64,000 nt of DNA, taken from assembly GCA_016748015.1 (NCBI GenBank), contig JAAOMT010000708.1, forward strand, positions 1 to 64,000, written 5' to 3'. Source of the stretch: Geosiphon pyriformis. Its lineage: Eukaryota; Glomeromycota; Glomeromycetes; Archaeosporales; Geosiphonaceae. The position numbers and the translations under genes are program-made. Positions 11,464 through 21,500 of this stretch are shown here, in pieces. Position 1 is the stretch's first letter, and every line of letters begins with the position of its first letter. The notes beneath the pieces are model-generated. The model was given only the letters and a program-made list of their open reading frames with translations. It was not told the origin of the DNA and ran no database searches.

Positions 11464-12120
11464 ACATGGTAGTGGATTGTAGATGAGATCACACTTATTA
11501 CAATACTAAAAGTCACATAGAATTAAGCAATGTTGACATAATCGAGTGTTCAACTGCTCTAAACATTGCTCTTGTTCTTCCCTAGTAGGTGCCAAATGCT
11601 GGTAATGTTTATGAAATTCTTTGGGGTCATCCTTAATGTTGCCAAAGACATCAAAAGTTTGAACATATTCGGATTCAGGAAGAGATAGAGGATTATTTTT
11701 AATCTCTAGTAGTTTGCTGGTTGTCGCACCTTCTGCTTTTGCATACACCATTCTCCATAGTTCATTTTCATTGTGGGGATATCCTTCCAATCATTGCAAT
11801 GCTTGTTTCCAGGCATCATTAATTGGTGTTTTTTTGCTTACCTAATTGTTTATCAGTATAGTGTACTAATATGTCTTGTCGCACATTCTTCTATGCCCAG
11901 AAATGTCACTTCACATTTCTTTGTCTGGTAAGATAGTTCTACATGTGAAACATGGTTGGTTATCCCACTTTCCTTGTTGTTTTGGTCATCCAAAATGCTC
12001 TATGACATATGGGCAGCAGTAAAATCTTGTGGCCGTGGAGTATTCCTTGTTGTTGCCACAGCATGCACCCATTGATGACAATTTCTTGCTACAATTAATA
12101 CATTTCAATTTTGGTCAACA
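11464..12120 (-). pseudogene. Cys-rich putative zinc module and helical segment, element A (broken)
   Basis: Downstream of protease the minus strand shows the same CXXC-rich block as in B, C and D, but with frame breaks. It is followed by a helical segment with 'GYPHNENELWRMVYAKAEGA' (11790-11700), and then a second CXXC pair, 'LCQHCLILCDF', just before the dUTPase. Pairs of CXXC spaced like this usually bind zinc. No known domain name can be assigned. Confidence 0.6.
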
Positions 12121-12559
12121 ATAATTGGTTGGTGGTAATAAAGTGTATGTGTCTGAACTATAAGTGCTGCTGGTAAGAGTGGTTCCTTCTTCTTTTTTCT
12201 TTCTCTTTCCCTTATTGGTTTCTTCCCACTCCCAGTTGGCTGGTTTGTCTTGGTCATTATCAGTTTTCTAGTTTTGGTCAGTTTTCTAGGTAAGTTCTTC
12301 TTTTTCTTTCCTTTTTCTTTTGTCATCCCAAGAAAGTATCAGTGGTAGCTTGTTGTGGTCTTTGTAGGCCCATGAGACTTGGTAGGCTTCCCAGGTCGGT
12401 TTTTTTGTTTCTTCCTCAAACTCAATGAGTAGTTAGGCATTGCTTGACTTAAAGTGGTCACAAATGACTGATGTTCAAGTATGCTGACCACCAAAGATTA
12501 ATTGTAGTTCTTGGGTAGTTCAATCAAGGGTAGTGTGAGTTTTCAACAACCAATTGTTG

Positions 12560-12880
12560 CCCACTAGAGCCTGGTATTGTGTGGCTTTCATCACAAAAAC
12601 TTTGATGGGTACTGTAATGCCATTAATTTCAATAGGTAGGTTGTCTATTTTGCCTATTAGAGTTTTGGTTGCTCCATCAGCTGTGATGATCCTTGTACTG
12701 GCAGCTCAGTCAACTCGGTAACCTAATTGATTCATGAGTTGTCTTGTTATGATGCTGCTAGCTGATCCACTATCTAAGATCAGTTTGATGGCATGGCCAT
12801 CAATTTTGACATTCATATACATGGTGGTAATTGGCTTTTCTTCCAGAGCTGCTCCACTAAATAATGGAATTTTGATTGTT
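12560..12880 (-). pseudogene. retropepsin-like protease of element A
   Basis: Minus-strand frame with the active-site loop 'LILDSGSASSIIT' (around 12775), i.e. the Asp-Ser-Gly of retroviral-type aspartic proteases, followed downstream by the 'YQALVGNNWL' type C-terminal motif near 12560. The protease cuts the Gag-Pol precursor. The catalytic Asp is kept here, but a stop after 'GYRVD' near 12706 truncates the domain. Confidence 0.75.
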
Positions 12881-14657
12881 TCTTTCAAGTTAAAGGGAAA
12901 GATGGCTGCAAGTGATTCGTCATTGATAAGAGTTGCTGGTGGAATGTTGTTGGTAAGTGCTTGTTGTTGGTTGGATCCCAAATGGTTGGTGGTGGCGTTT
13001 TCTGGAATAACTAAGAGACTTAAATAGTTCTGGGAATTCAGGTTTTGGGTGGCACTGATACCCGAATTCTGAGAACATAATCCTGATAGTGAGTTGAAAG
13101 AACTGGGGATCAATTGGTGGACAACCATCACCGATCTCCAGTTTTGTGTGATTCTAGGTCTGGGGTGGTCTGATGTCATATTAACTGAATTTTAGAATGG
13201 TGTCTGAATTGATTGGGGTTGATAGATTATTTGTGGTTGTGGTTGATATATTATGGGTGGCTGCAGTTGATAAATTGGAGTCTGATATACTGGTGTTTGG
13301 TAAATTGGCTGCTGCATCATTGGCAGGTAAGTGTTTTGATATTGTTCCTGATTTTGTTAATATCTCAGAGTTTGAAATTGGTAATCAGAGTTTCGATAGT
13401 AATTTCCTGATTACTGGTGATTATAAGCATTGCAGTTTGCTCTGATGTGCCCTTGTTTACCATAGTTGTGACAGATACACATCTCTGGCTGCCACTGCTG
13501 ATTGGCCGATGTTAAGGGACACACTTGATTTTGGGAATGATTGTAGTTTTCTGAATTGCTGCATCGTTGAAGTGGTTGATAAATTGCGTGATTGTTAGCT
13601 AAGTATCCTTCTAATTTCTGATTAATTGAATCACTGAATTGTTTCAATTTGGAATCTAATTCAGATGATTCATTCATCACTAGATTAATGGCTTGGGCGT
13701 GGTTGGTCTCGGATTCAGCTAATTTAAAATCTCTAGTACATGTGACTGCATCTGGAAGGATGTCTGGATGCAACAGGCATACATGTTGCAAAATGCTGCT
13801 GCACAGACTATAGATAAACTGGTTGAGGATCTGTGGTGCTGTGAAATAGTTGGCGTCAATTGCCTGGATTTGGCACAGATTTCTATAGAAGCGTCCTAGG
13901 TAAGTAGTGACGGCTTCAGTTTCTTCTTGCTTCATGGTGGTGAATGTATTGACTAGGTGGTTAATACTGTTATTGTTGCTGAAGTATTTTAAAAATTCTA
14001 CTTTGAAGGCATTGAAGTCTTGTGGTTTATTGATCAAGCTTTAATACCATAAATTGGCAGTATCTTTGAAAAAATAGAGAATGACTTGTATTGCTCGGAT
14101 GTCATTCCATCTGTTGGCTGCAATGGCTTTTTCCACATTATTCAGCCATACTTGAGCATTGTCTTCTTCACTGATGAAATTATCCAGTTTCACAATTGGT
14201 ACATAGGCCATTGGATCTAAGTTGGATGGTTGTGGTGGCTGTTGAAGTGGTTGTTAATTTTGTTGAAGTGATAGTTGAAGTGGCTGCTGTATGGGTTCAG
14301 TTATTGGATCAATTGGTGGTTAATCAATAATGATTACCAGAAGTGAGTTTGGTTGATTAATTAGATTGGGGTTTCAATTATCCTGAGTTGGCGGTATCTG
14401 AATATTTGAAGCTTCAACTTCCAAATTTACTGACTTTAAATTTTACTGGTTCTGAAGATTCGGTGTTTTAAATTCTGGGTTTTCAGTGATCGAGTTCTGG
14501 TAAATGGATTTTTGATTCTCAGTTTCTTTTTCTTTTTCTTTTTCTGATTCTGTTACCTCCCACAGATCAGAGATTCCAAAATTGGGTGGAGGTGGTGGTA
14601 ATTGAATTCCTAATGGTATTGGTGATCACAATTTAAATCCCTCAAAATATTTGCCGT
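12881..14657 (-). pseudogene. gag C-terminal part of element A (capsid and zinc knuckle)
   Basis: Capsid-like segment 14037-13600 with 'FNAFKVEFLKYFSNNNSIN' and 'VTTYLGRFYRNLCQIQAI', typical of Ty3/Gypsy gag. A Gln/Asn-rich stretch follows, then a zinc knuckle at about 13460 reading C-X2-Y-X4-H-X4-C: the second Cys is Tyr, so the finger is damaged. In D the same knuckle is intact (CHYC...). Beyond it is a Gln/Tyr/Pro-rich low-complexity spacer before protease. The upstream end at 14657 is the exact point where element B inserted. Confidence 0.8.
14654..14657. other. target site duplication of element B, left copy (CCGT)
   Basis: CCGT directly before the TGTTACC end of the B LTR, repeated as CCGT at 24521-24524 after the other LTR. 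Joining 14657 to 24525 restores the gag sequence found uninterrupted in element D near 48145. Confidence 0.85.
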
Positions 14658-15635
14658 TGTTACCAGAGGTTTTTGGTCTCCTTTCTTGAATGTTGTTGAT
14701 GCCTGTTTGCTGTGAATTCACGTTTTCTGAATGTGATTGAACCTCCAGTAACTGAATTTATCTTCAAATTATCTCCTATAATTTGAACTGCTAGGCTTAT
14801 AAGTGGAATGGTTAATTCCGTGCCAGTTGCTTTATGTAGTTATGTTGTAGTAAACGTCAACTTTTCCCAGAAATTGCTTGTCTGGAAGCTTACTAAAAAT
14901 ATGTAGTTACTTTGCTGTAAAAGTCAACTCTTCTACAGAAATTTTGTCTGTAAGCTACCCTAATGATTGTAATAAGAAAAGAAAAGAAAAAGAAAAGAAA
15001 TGTAAAAGAAATAGAATTCTGTCAAGGGAAACGTTTTCTATCCAGGCCTGGAGTTACTAACAGTTTATTGAAATTGGTAGCTAATCAATTTCAAAACATT
15101 AGTTGGGTTTTGAGGATTTTCCAAGTGTAATAATTAAAGAACTTGGTTTTTCAAATTATTTGATATTTATTTCTTTTTGTGTGTATAGGAATAGTTCTAA
15201 GTGATAAATCTAAAGTAAGATACATTTTTTTGGAGAGAGAAGCTTTTCTTTTATACAACTTGTCATAACACTATTCTATGAACTTGAACTTTGCTATTTT
15301 CTACAATTTCGCTGAACTAAAGATACATTTTGGCGAACTACAAGTTATTTTGGCGAACTATTAGATATTTCAGTGAACTATCAATTATTTTGGCAAATTT
15401 CTACAAATTTCGGCAAACTTTTGAATGTTATATAGTTTGGGGTATTGCATAATTGATCATCACAATTAGGTTACATTTGTGTTGTGTACAATTTGGTTTA
15501 TTAATTAAATGATAATTTTGAACATTTTTGCTAATGTAATAAGTAATAATTTGAAATGATAATATATGCTAATTAATGATAGGAATTATAAGATAATTTC
15601 ATGCTAAATAATATCTCTAATTTTGTCTGGTAACA
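14658..15635 (-). repeat. 3' LTR of element B
   Basis: Perfect 10-bp inverted termini TGTTACCAGA / TCTGGTAACA. It aligns end to end with 23542-24520. It includes a purine-rich run 'aagaaaagaaaaagaaaag' near 14980 and three to five imperfect direct repeats of about 20 bp at 15310-15420 (variants of 'tttcggcaaactat'). Confidence 0.92.
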
Positions 15636-16332
15636 TAACTTCCTCCTCAAAACTGAGCTTTATCAAAGTCCAAGTACTGTTTGTCATTTCCAGATAATAA
15701 TCCAAAATTATTGAAAAAATTTGGTCTGAAAATTGTTAAAATTTCAGTTCTGTAAGCTTTTCAATGTATTAAATCTTCAAAGGTTGAAAAATTGGGTTTT
15801 GTAGTACGTTTTCACAGATGTGGAATAGATCATAAAATCTAAGAGCAGCTCTGAGCCTGTAGCGACTGTTTATTGATCTAGCTGTTGTCTTGAATTCATT
15901 GTGGAGTTGTTTTTGAATAGCTTCTTTTGTGAGGTTTGCTGTTGTAAGTTCCAGTTTTCATTCATAGAGTGTTTTTCCAATGTGAAAATATCTATAGATT
16001 GGAGGATATTCAGTGTTTTCCTCATTGAGACACAGTTGAAGTTTTTGTTGAATTGTAGTATTTGGTGGAATACTAATCAGAATGAGCATTAGGTTTTCTC
16101 TTAAAGCAAGCTTTAAAAGTTCTGGCAGGTGAATTCCAGTATAGCTTCTTGTGTTCTTCTTATATGGGTAATATTTTTGTGAATTTGGGGCTAAATTTGT
16201 AACTACTTCTGTTTGGATATAATTAATGTGGTTTTCAGTAACAGTAATGGATAATTCGGGTATTGTTTTTAAAGCTAACATTAGTTTTTGGGATAATTGT
16301 TGAATGTTTTGAGGAATAGTTATTATAAGCAA
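15604..16332 (-). pseudogene. family II 3' ORF (after integrase), element B
   Basis: A frame beginning at about 16332 ('MLIITIPQNIQQLSQKLML') is open for 124 codons. After several stops it can be followed through the PPT ('SFEEEVML') into the 3' LTR, where it ends at a TAG at 15604-15606. It occupies the same place as ORF3 of family I but shows no obvious similarity by eye. Helical, charged, no signal peptide or membrane segment. Function unknown. Confidence 0.5.
15636..15655 (-). other. polypurine tract of element B
   Basis: Minus strand reads TTTTGAGGAGGAAGTTA directly before the LTR start TGTTACC, a purine-rich primer site in the expected place. Confidence 0.75.
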
Positions 16333-16449
16333 TTTGAAATAAAAGAAAATTATTTTTGGTGTATGGATTTTTATGTGATTTTTGTTTTGTTTTTGTAAGA
16401 TTGTTTCTAAATTATAAGAAGATAACTATAATAATAAATTTAAATTAAG

Positions 16450-17750
16450 TGTTCAAGTTGGGAGGCTGTTCAATGACAACTATTGGTTCTAAATTTTGGG
16501 AAATGTTTTTGGGATTGATTAAAAGGAAATGTGTACCAATTTGTGGAATTAATGGTTCAGAATTGTTTCTGGAATTATAGTGTTTCAAATGATCTCCATG
16601 TGCAACTTTTGCTAGAATTTTGTTATCAAGTCTTAGCTTGTATGATCTATTGCCTAAAACTTCATGAATAAAGAATGGTCCATCCTATTTATTCTCAAAT
16701 TTTCTACTTTATTGTTTTTCAGCTTTAGTTCTGTGTAAGAGAACTTTGTTTCCAATTTTAAATTCATTGGTGATTAGAGGCAATTTGTCATCATGTCGTT
16801 CTTTTTATTGAGCTTGGGAGTGTTTAATATGGGTGGCTGCTATTCGTCGTTTTCTTTCCAATGTGCTAAGCAGAGTGTAGGCTCTTTACTAAAGCATTTC
16901 TTGGAAATTGTTTTCATCAATTGGTTGTGCTGAGTATGTTTCCACTGTGAAACTAATTGGTAATATTGCTGTCCTTCCATAAGTTAAATCAAATGATATG
17001 TTTTTCATGGTATCTTGTTTTAGTGTCTTATATGCTAGTAACACTGATGGAATGAAGAGATCCCATTCTTGCTCAAAATCAGTTGAAACTTTGGCTAATG
17101 ATTCACACAATGTTCTGTTGAACCGTTCTACAAGTCTATTTGTTTGTGGATGGTAGGATAAAAATAATGGTCTCTTGACATTAAATCGTCCACAAATTTC
17201 CTGGATTAAATTGTTCACAAAATGTGTTTCTTGATCAGATAAAAGTTCTATTAGGCATCTATGTCTACAAATAATGTCTTCATAGATGAAGTTTGCTACT
17301 GATTTTGCATCTGCCCATTGAATGGCTCTGGCTTCAGACCATTTGGTGAGATAATCTACAGCTACTGCAATATAACGGTTTTCTTGGTTTGTGATAGGTA
17401 GTGGTCCAATTAAATTGATACCAACTCTGTCAAAAGGCTGTCCAACTTTGATTAGGTTTAAAGGTTCTGTAGGGCAAGTTTCTCTTCTTCTTTGACAACT
17501 ATCACAAGATTCGACATATTTGTGAATGTTTTTTTTCATTCAAGGCCAAAAGTAGTATTTTAGTGTTTTTTGGATGGTGCTGTCTTTTCCGAAGTGGGCT
17601 GATGAAAGATCTGAGTGCATGTTGTATAATATAGTCTCTTTTTCCTATTCTTGTATTAATCTGAGTGATTTGTCTGGGTTTTTGAAATTTTGATGATAAA
17701 TAATGTTGTTGTGTAGAAAATATTGTTTGGCTTGTTGTTGTAGTCAATGT
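16450..17750 (-). pseudogene. integrase of element B
   Basis: Zinc-binding part with 'YVESCDSCQRRRE' near 17510. The core has the first catalytic position reading 'GINLIGPLPI' (Asn instead of Asp), the second Asp in 'LLSDQETHFVN', and the Glu in 'HPQTNRLVERFNRTL'. The C-terminal GPY/F module is near 16690-16570 ('DGPFFIHEVLGNRSYKLRL', 'VAHGDHLKHY'), which binds DNA in this class. Losing the first Asp of the DDE triad should inactivate it. The Asn codon AAT follows an ATC codon, so the change fits CG to CA at the codon boundary. Confidence 0.85.
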
Positions 17751-17879
17751 TTTTTATCTGGAGACCAATCTGTTGGGATTGTTAATGTTTCCAAATATTG
17801 TTTGAGATTGTTGTAGTTTTCCGAATTCATTGTTTGTTGGCTCTTTTGGTTGGTTAAGTTGAGTGTTGGTTTTTGTGTT

Positions 17880-19090
17880 TTTCTAATCTTGTCTCATTCT
17901 GGAAAGACAGTCAACATTGGTGTGGAGTTTTCCTGGTTTGTGATGTATTATGTATTGATAGTTTGCTAGAAATTCTGTCCATTGGATTTGTTTTGCATTC
18001 AGCTGAATATTTTTGTTCTGAAGCCATTTGAGTCCAATATTATCAGTAATAATATCAAATTTTTTAGGCCTGAAATAAAGGTTGAAGTGGTGTAGGGCCC
18101 AAATTACAGCTGCTGTTTCTAGTTTTGTGACAGGGTAGTTTTTCTCAGCTGGTTTTAATGTTCTGCTAGCATAAGCAATTACTCACTCATTTCCATTGTT
18201 ATCTAGTTGTGATAAGATGGCACCAAAGACAGTATACAAAGCATCTGTAGCTAGTCGAAATCGGTTGCTGAAATCTGGGTAGGCAAGAATTGGGGCTGTT
18301 GTCAGTTTTTCCTTGAGAATTTCAAAAGCTTTTTGGTGTTCGGTAGTCCATTTGTATTCAACATTTTTGGTGGTGAGCTGGTTGAGAGGTTTTGCAATTT
18401 CCGAAAATCTTTTGATAAACTTCCGATAGTAGGATGCTAATCCTATGAATTCTCTTAGTTCTGTAGTGTTTCGAGGAGTTTTGAAATTTTTGACAACGCT
18501 GATTTTTCCAGGGTCTGGTTTGATTTCATCTTTACTAATGATATGACTAAGGAAAACCAGGCTTGTTTTTCCAAAGTAGCATTTTTTGATATTGAGTTTT
18601 AATCCTGCTTTTCGTAATTGTTGAAAAATTTCTTACAGGTGTTTTAAGTGTAATTTGAATGATGGAGAATAAACATCAGTATTGTCAAGATAAATGACTA
18701 CTGACTTCCAAAGAAGTCCTTGGTACACAACATCCATTAATCTCTGAAATGTTGCTGGTGCATTGCATAATTCGAAAGACATTATATTGAACTCGTAATT
18801 TCCGCCTTGGGTGGTAAATGCTGTTTTGGGGCAATCTTTGGGATCCATAACAACTTGCCAGTAACCGCTTTCTAAATCTAGTGTTGAAAAGTATTGGGAT
18901 TTTCCAAGAGCATCTAACATGTCATCAATCTGGGGAAGGGGGTAGGCATCTCCAATTGTAACACTGTTGAGTTGTTGATAGTCAACACAGAATCGGATCT
19001 TTCTATTTTTCTTTTTAATTAGCACTATAGATGAAGCCCAAGGACTCATGGAGGGTTGGATGAGCCCATTGTTAAGCATTTGTTGTACTT
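17880..19090 (-). pseudogene. RT and RNase H of element B (YLDN active site)
   Basis: RT: 'IRFCVDYQQLNSVTIGDAYP' (about 19000), 'STLDLESGYWQVVMDPKD' and 'CNAPATFQRLMDVVYQGLLW', with the active-site box at about 18690 reading Tyr-Leu-Asp-Asn. RNase H follows, with 'LATDALYTVFGAILSQ' and 'ASRTLKPAEKNY' (about 18230-18150), and the end 'DCLSRMRQD' near 17900. A stop near 18630 separates RT palm from thumb. Without the second Asp of the box the polymerase should be dead. Confidence 0.85.
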
Positions 19091-19094
19091 CTTC

Positions 19095-19700
19095 TCAAAT
19101 GAATTGGTGGCTTTCTGGAACAACTCGATATGCTTGTTGTCTTCTGGGTTTGGCATCTCCTGTATAAATTTGGTGTTGGACCAAATTGGTTCTTCCTAAG
19201 TCATTGTTGTTTTCAGTGAAGATATCGGCAAATTCTACAATTAGTTCTTTGAGCTGGGTCTGTTGTTGTGGTTCAAGTTGTCCCATGTTAATTCGAGATA
19301 GTTTTTCTATGACAATATGATAGTTTTTGGAGCTGGGGTTTGGGTTGATTTTTGGTAGTGAATGTCCAATAATTTCATAGAAATCGGGGACTGTTTGGGG
19401 TAATTCTTGTTGAAATATATTACTGTGAATAACTCCAATTTCTAAATTATTTAATAAAATTATGGAATAATTATTGGGGTTGTAAAAAGTAACTCGGACT
19501 TTTTTTTGTTCCTTTTGGAATATAAATGTTTGGGATTGAAATATTATGTTCCAAGCAGACTTGTTCATTGGACTCAAAAATTTGTTGTGTGGTTGTTGGC
19601 TTTGGGCAGGTGTAGATTTCTGGATGTTCTTCAAAGGGTGAGATGGTAATTGGTTGTGGAAGTCTGAGAATCTGGTGGGATTTGTTCTGTGTGTTAAGAG
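19095..19700 (-). pseudogene. protease-RT linker of element B
   Basis: Minus-strand segment between dUTPase and RT with 'KVRVTFYNPNNYSIILLNNL' then 'EIGVI', the beta-strand linker type found upstream of Gypsy RT. It is followed by 'INMGQLEPQQQTQLKELIVE', the lead-in helix to RT, and 'TNLVQHQIYTGDAKPRRQ'. The upstream part runs in another frame, so a frameshift lies near 19480-19510. Confidence 0.65.
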
Positions 19701-19734
19701 CTATATTAACTGGAACTGTGAATTGTTCAGTTAA

Positions 19735-20340
19735 ATCAAACTCTTGGGTTCCTCTATCATTTTTTCCTAATTGTTCTCTTTGATTGACTAGTTGCAAACC
19801 CAAAATGTTAATTAAGGGTAGGTAAATAGCTTGGGCAATTTTTTCAGCATGTTCGATCCTGAATGGTTTGTTAGTTTCATTTTGAAGCATCACTGTAATG
19901 TCTCCAGTATATCCAGCATCAATTATTCCTCTTCTGACATTGATTCCTTTGCTTGCCAGAAAGGACCGGGAGGTGATTTGAACTATTGCTCTTGGCAGGA
20001 TTTCGAGTGCAATTTTGAGATTGATTTTTGTGAGAGATTTGGGTTTGAGAACAAGAGTATCCTTGTCTGGATATCTTAGGTCATATTCAGCATCAATTTC
20101 GTGTGCTTTTTCAGATTTTATTCTTTGTCCATTATTGTTAAAGTATTTAAGTTGTAAGGCAGGCTGATTTTTGATAAGATAGATAGGTGTTGTTTCAATT
20201 TTTTTTATTGTTTCAAGTTCTCCAAATTCAATTTTGTTCTCATCATTTTCGCTGGGCAAGGGGATATTAAGAGCATAGCATTCAAGACACCACTGTTCAT
20301 CACAAGGCATAATGCATTCTTCACATAGCCTAATGTTCAT
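19735..20340 (-). pseudogene. dUTPase domain within pol of element B
   Basis: Motif 1 is 'AEYDLRYPDKDTLVLKP' (about 20090). Motif 2 is 'TSRSFLASKGINVRRG'. Motif 3 is 'GIIDAGYTGDITVMLQN', with catalytic Asp and uracil-stacking Tyr present. Motif 4 is 'EKIAQAIYLPL'. Motif 5 is degenerate, reading 'RGTQEFDLTE' where two glycines are replaced by Glu and Asp. The frame starts upstream with a CXXC pair ('LCEECIMPCDEQWCLEC', 20330-20280) and is open for 289 codons. The two Gly changes in motif 5 fit G to A and would weaken nucleotide closure, so activity is doubtful although the catalytic Asp is intact. Confidence 0.88.
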
Positions 20341-20349
20341 TTGCTTTAA

Positions 20350-21000
20350 TCATTGAATTTGAGCTTCTTGGATTAGGTAAGTGTAACTTGTAATTTGGTA
20401 GTAGACTTCTATTTCATCTTCGTAATCAAATCCAGCTAATTCCATGGTGTATTCAATGTATTCTGCTTCCTTCATTTGACGAACATTTTCTTTGGTAGCT
20501 CCATTAATTAATGCCATTGCTAGGTCGAAAATCATCTCAGCATTATGGGGGTAGTAATAAAGTTTGTTGAGAGCACTGTTGTATGCTGCATTAAAGGGTG
20601 TTTCTCTTTTTACTTTTTCTGAAATTGATAAAGCATATTGGCAGGTCTGATTGCAAACTCCTCCTCTCATGGCTATATCAATCCAATTGCATTCTTCTGG
20701 TAGCATATTTCCACAAGTTAAACAAGGGGTGTTGTCCTATTTTCTGCTCCTTTTTATTAAATGGCCCTATCGTTCTCTATGGCAAGTCTTGCAGTAATAA
20801 CAAGTATGATTTTCATATTCTTCTTCAGGTGAAATGCAGGCTTCTATTGACAATAGTTTCTTGTGGCAGTCCTTACATTTAAGAGGAATATAGGGGCATT
20901 GTTTTCTTGGTTCGGGTTTTGAGTAAAGGATATTCCATCCAGAGGTTTTGGGTTCAAAGTGTGGGGTAAAATGTTCTTGTTCTGTTTCATCGGCCCAGTT
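20350..21000 (-). pseudogene. Cys-rich putative zinc module and helical segment, element B
   Basis: The clearest family II copy of the module. From about 20872 downward are 'KCKDCHKKLLSIEAC', then 'CYYCKTCHRER', then (after a stop) 'TPCLTCGNMLPEECNW' and 'VCNQTCQYALSISEK'. A helical segment follows with 'YYYPHNAEMIFDLAMALING' (20560-20500) and 'ATKENVRQMKEAEYIEY'. The same order of CXXC pairs and the 'YPHN' helix occur in family I, so the module is conserved between two divergent families. Zinc binding is inferred from cysteine spacing only. Confidence 0.7.
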
Positions 21001-21196
21001 GGACATTGATCCAAGAGCCATGAATGTTTCAATGAGAGGTTTTTCCTCTTCCGGTTTGAATTCAAAAGCTGGGGCTTTTTCAGAGCATTTGTTGAATGTA
21101 CCACAAGTGGCAGGTACCCGGGCATGTTGTCCTTGGTAAGAGATTGTTAACTCTTGTGTTTCCCAATTCAGATTAGCATTGGCTTTTTGAAGCCAA

Positions 21197-21500
21197 TCAT
21201 TTCTGACAAAAGCTTGGTACTGGAGTGTATTCATTACAAAGAACTTTGACTGGAATGGTGATTCCATCAAGAGTGAATGGAAAATTGTTAATTTCTCCTA
21301 CTGGGGTCTTTTTCATGCCATCGGCAGTAATGATTACTGTTTGAGCTGGTTGGTCAACATTTCTCTTTAACTGTTGCATTAACTGGTAGGTGATAATACT
21401 TTCGGCAGATCTACTGTCTAGGATCAAGCGAATTGTTTTTCCTTTGACTTCTGCTTCAGTGTATATAGTCGTGATTGCTTTTTGTTTATTGGCAGCTGTA
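21197..21500 (-). pseudogene. retropepsin-like protease of element B (active site damaged)
   Basis: Active-site loop reads 'LILDSRSAESIITYQLM' (about 21410): Asp-Ser-Arg instead of Asp-Ser-Gly, a GGA to AGA change. Downstream are 'TADGMKKTPVGEINNFPFTL' and, in another frame, 'MNTLQYQAFVRNDWLQKANA' (21240-21180), the usual C-terminal protease strand. The loss of the invariant Gly and the frameshift near 21220 make it inactive. Confidence 0.75.
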
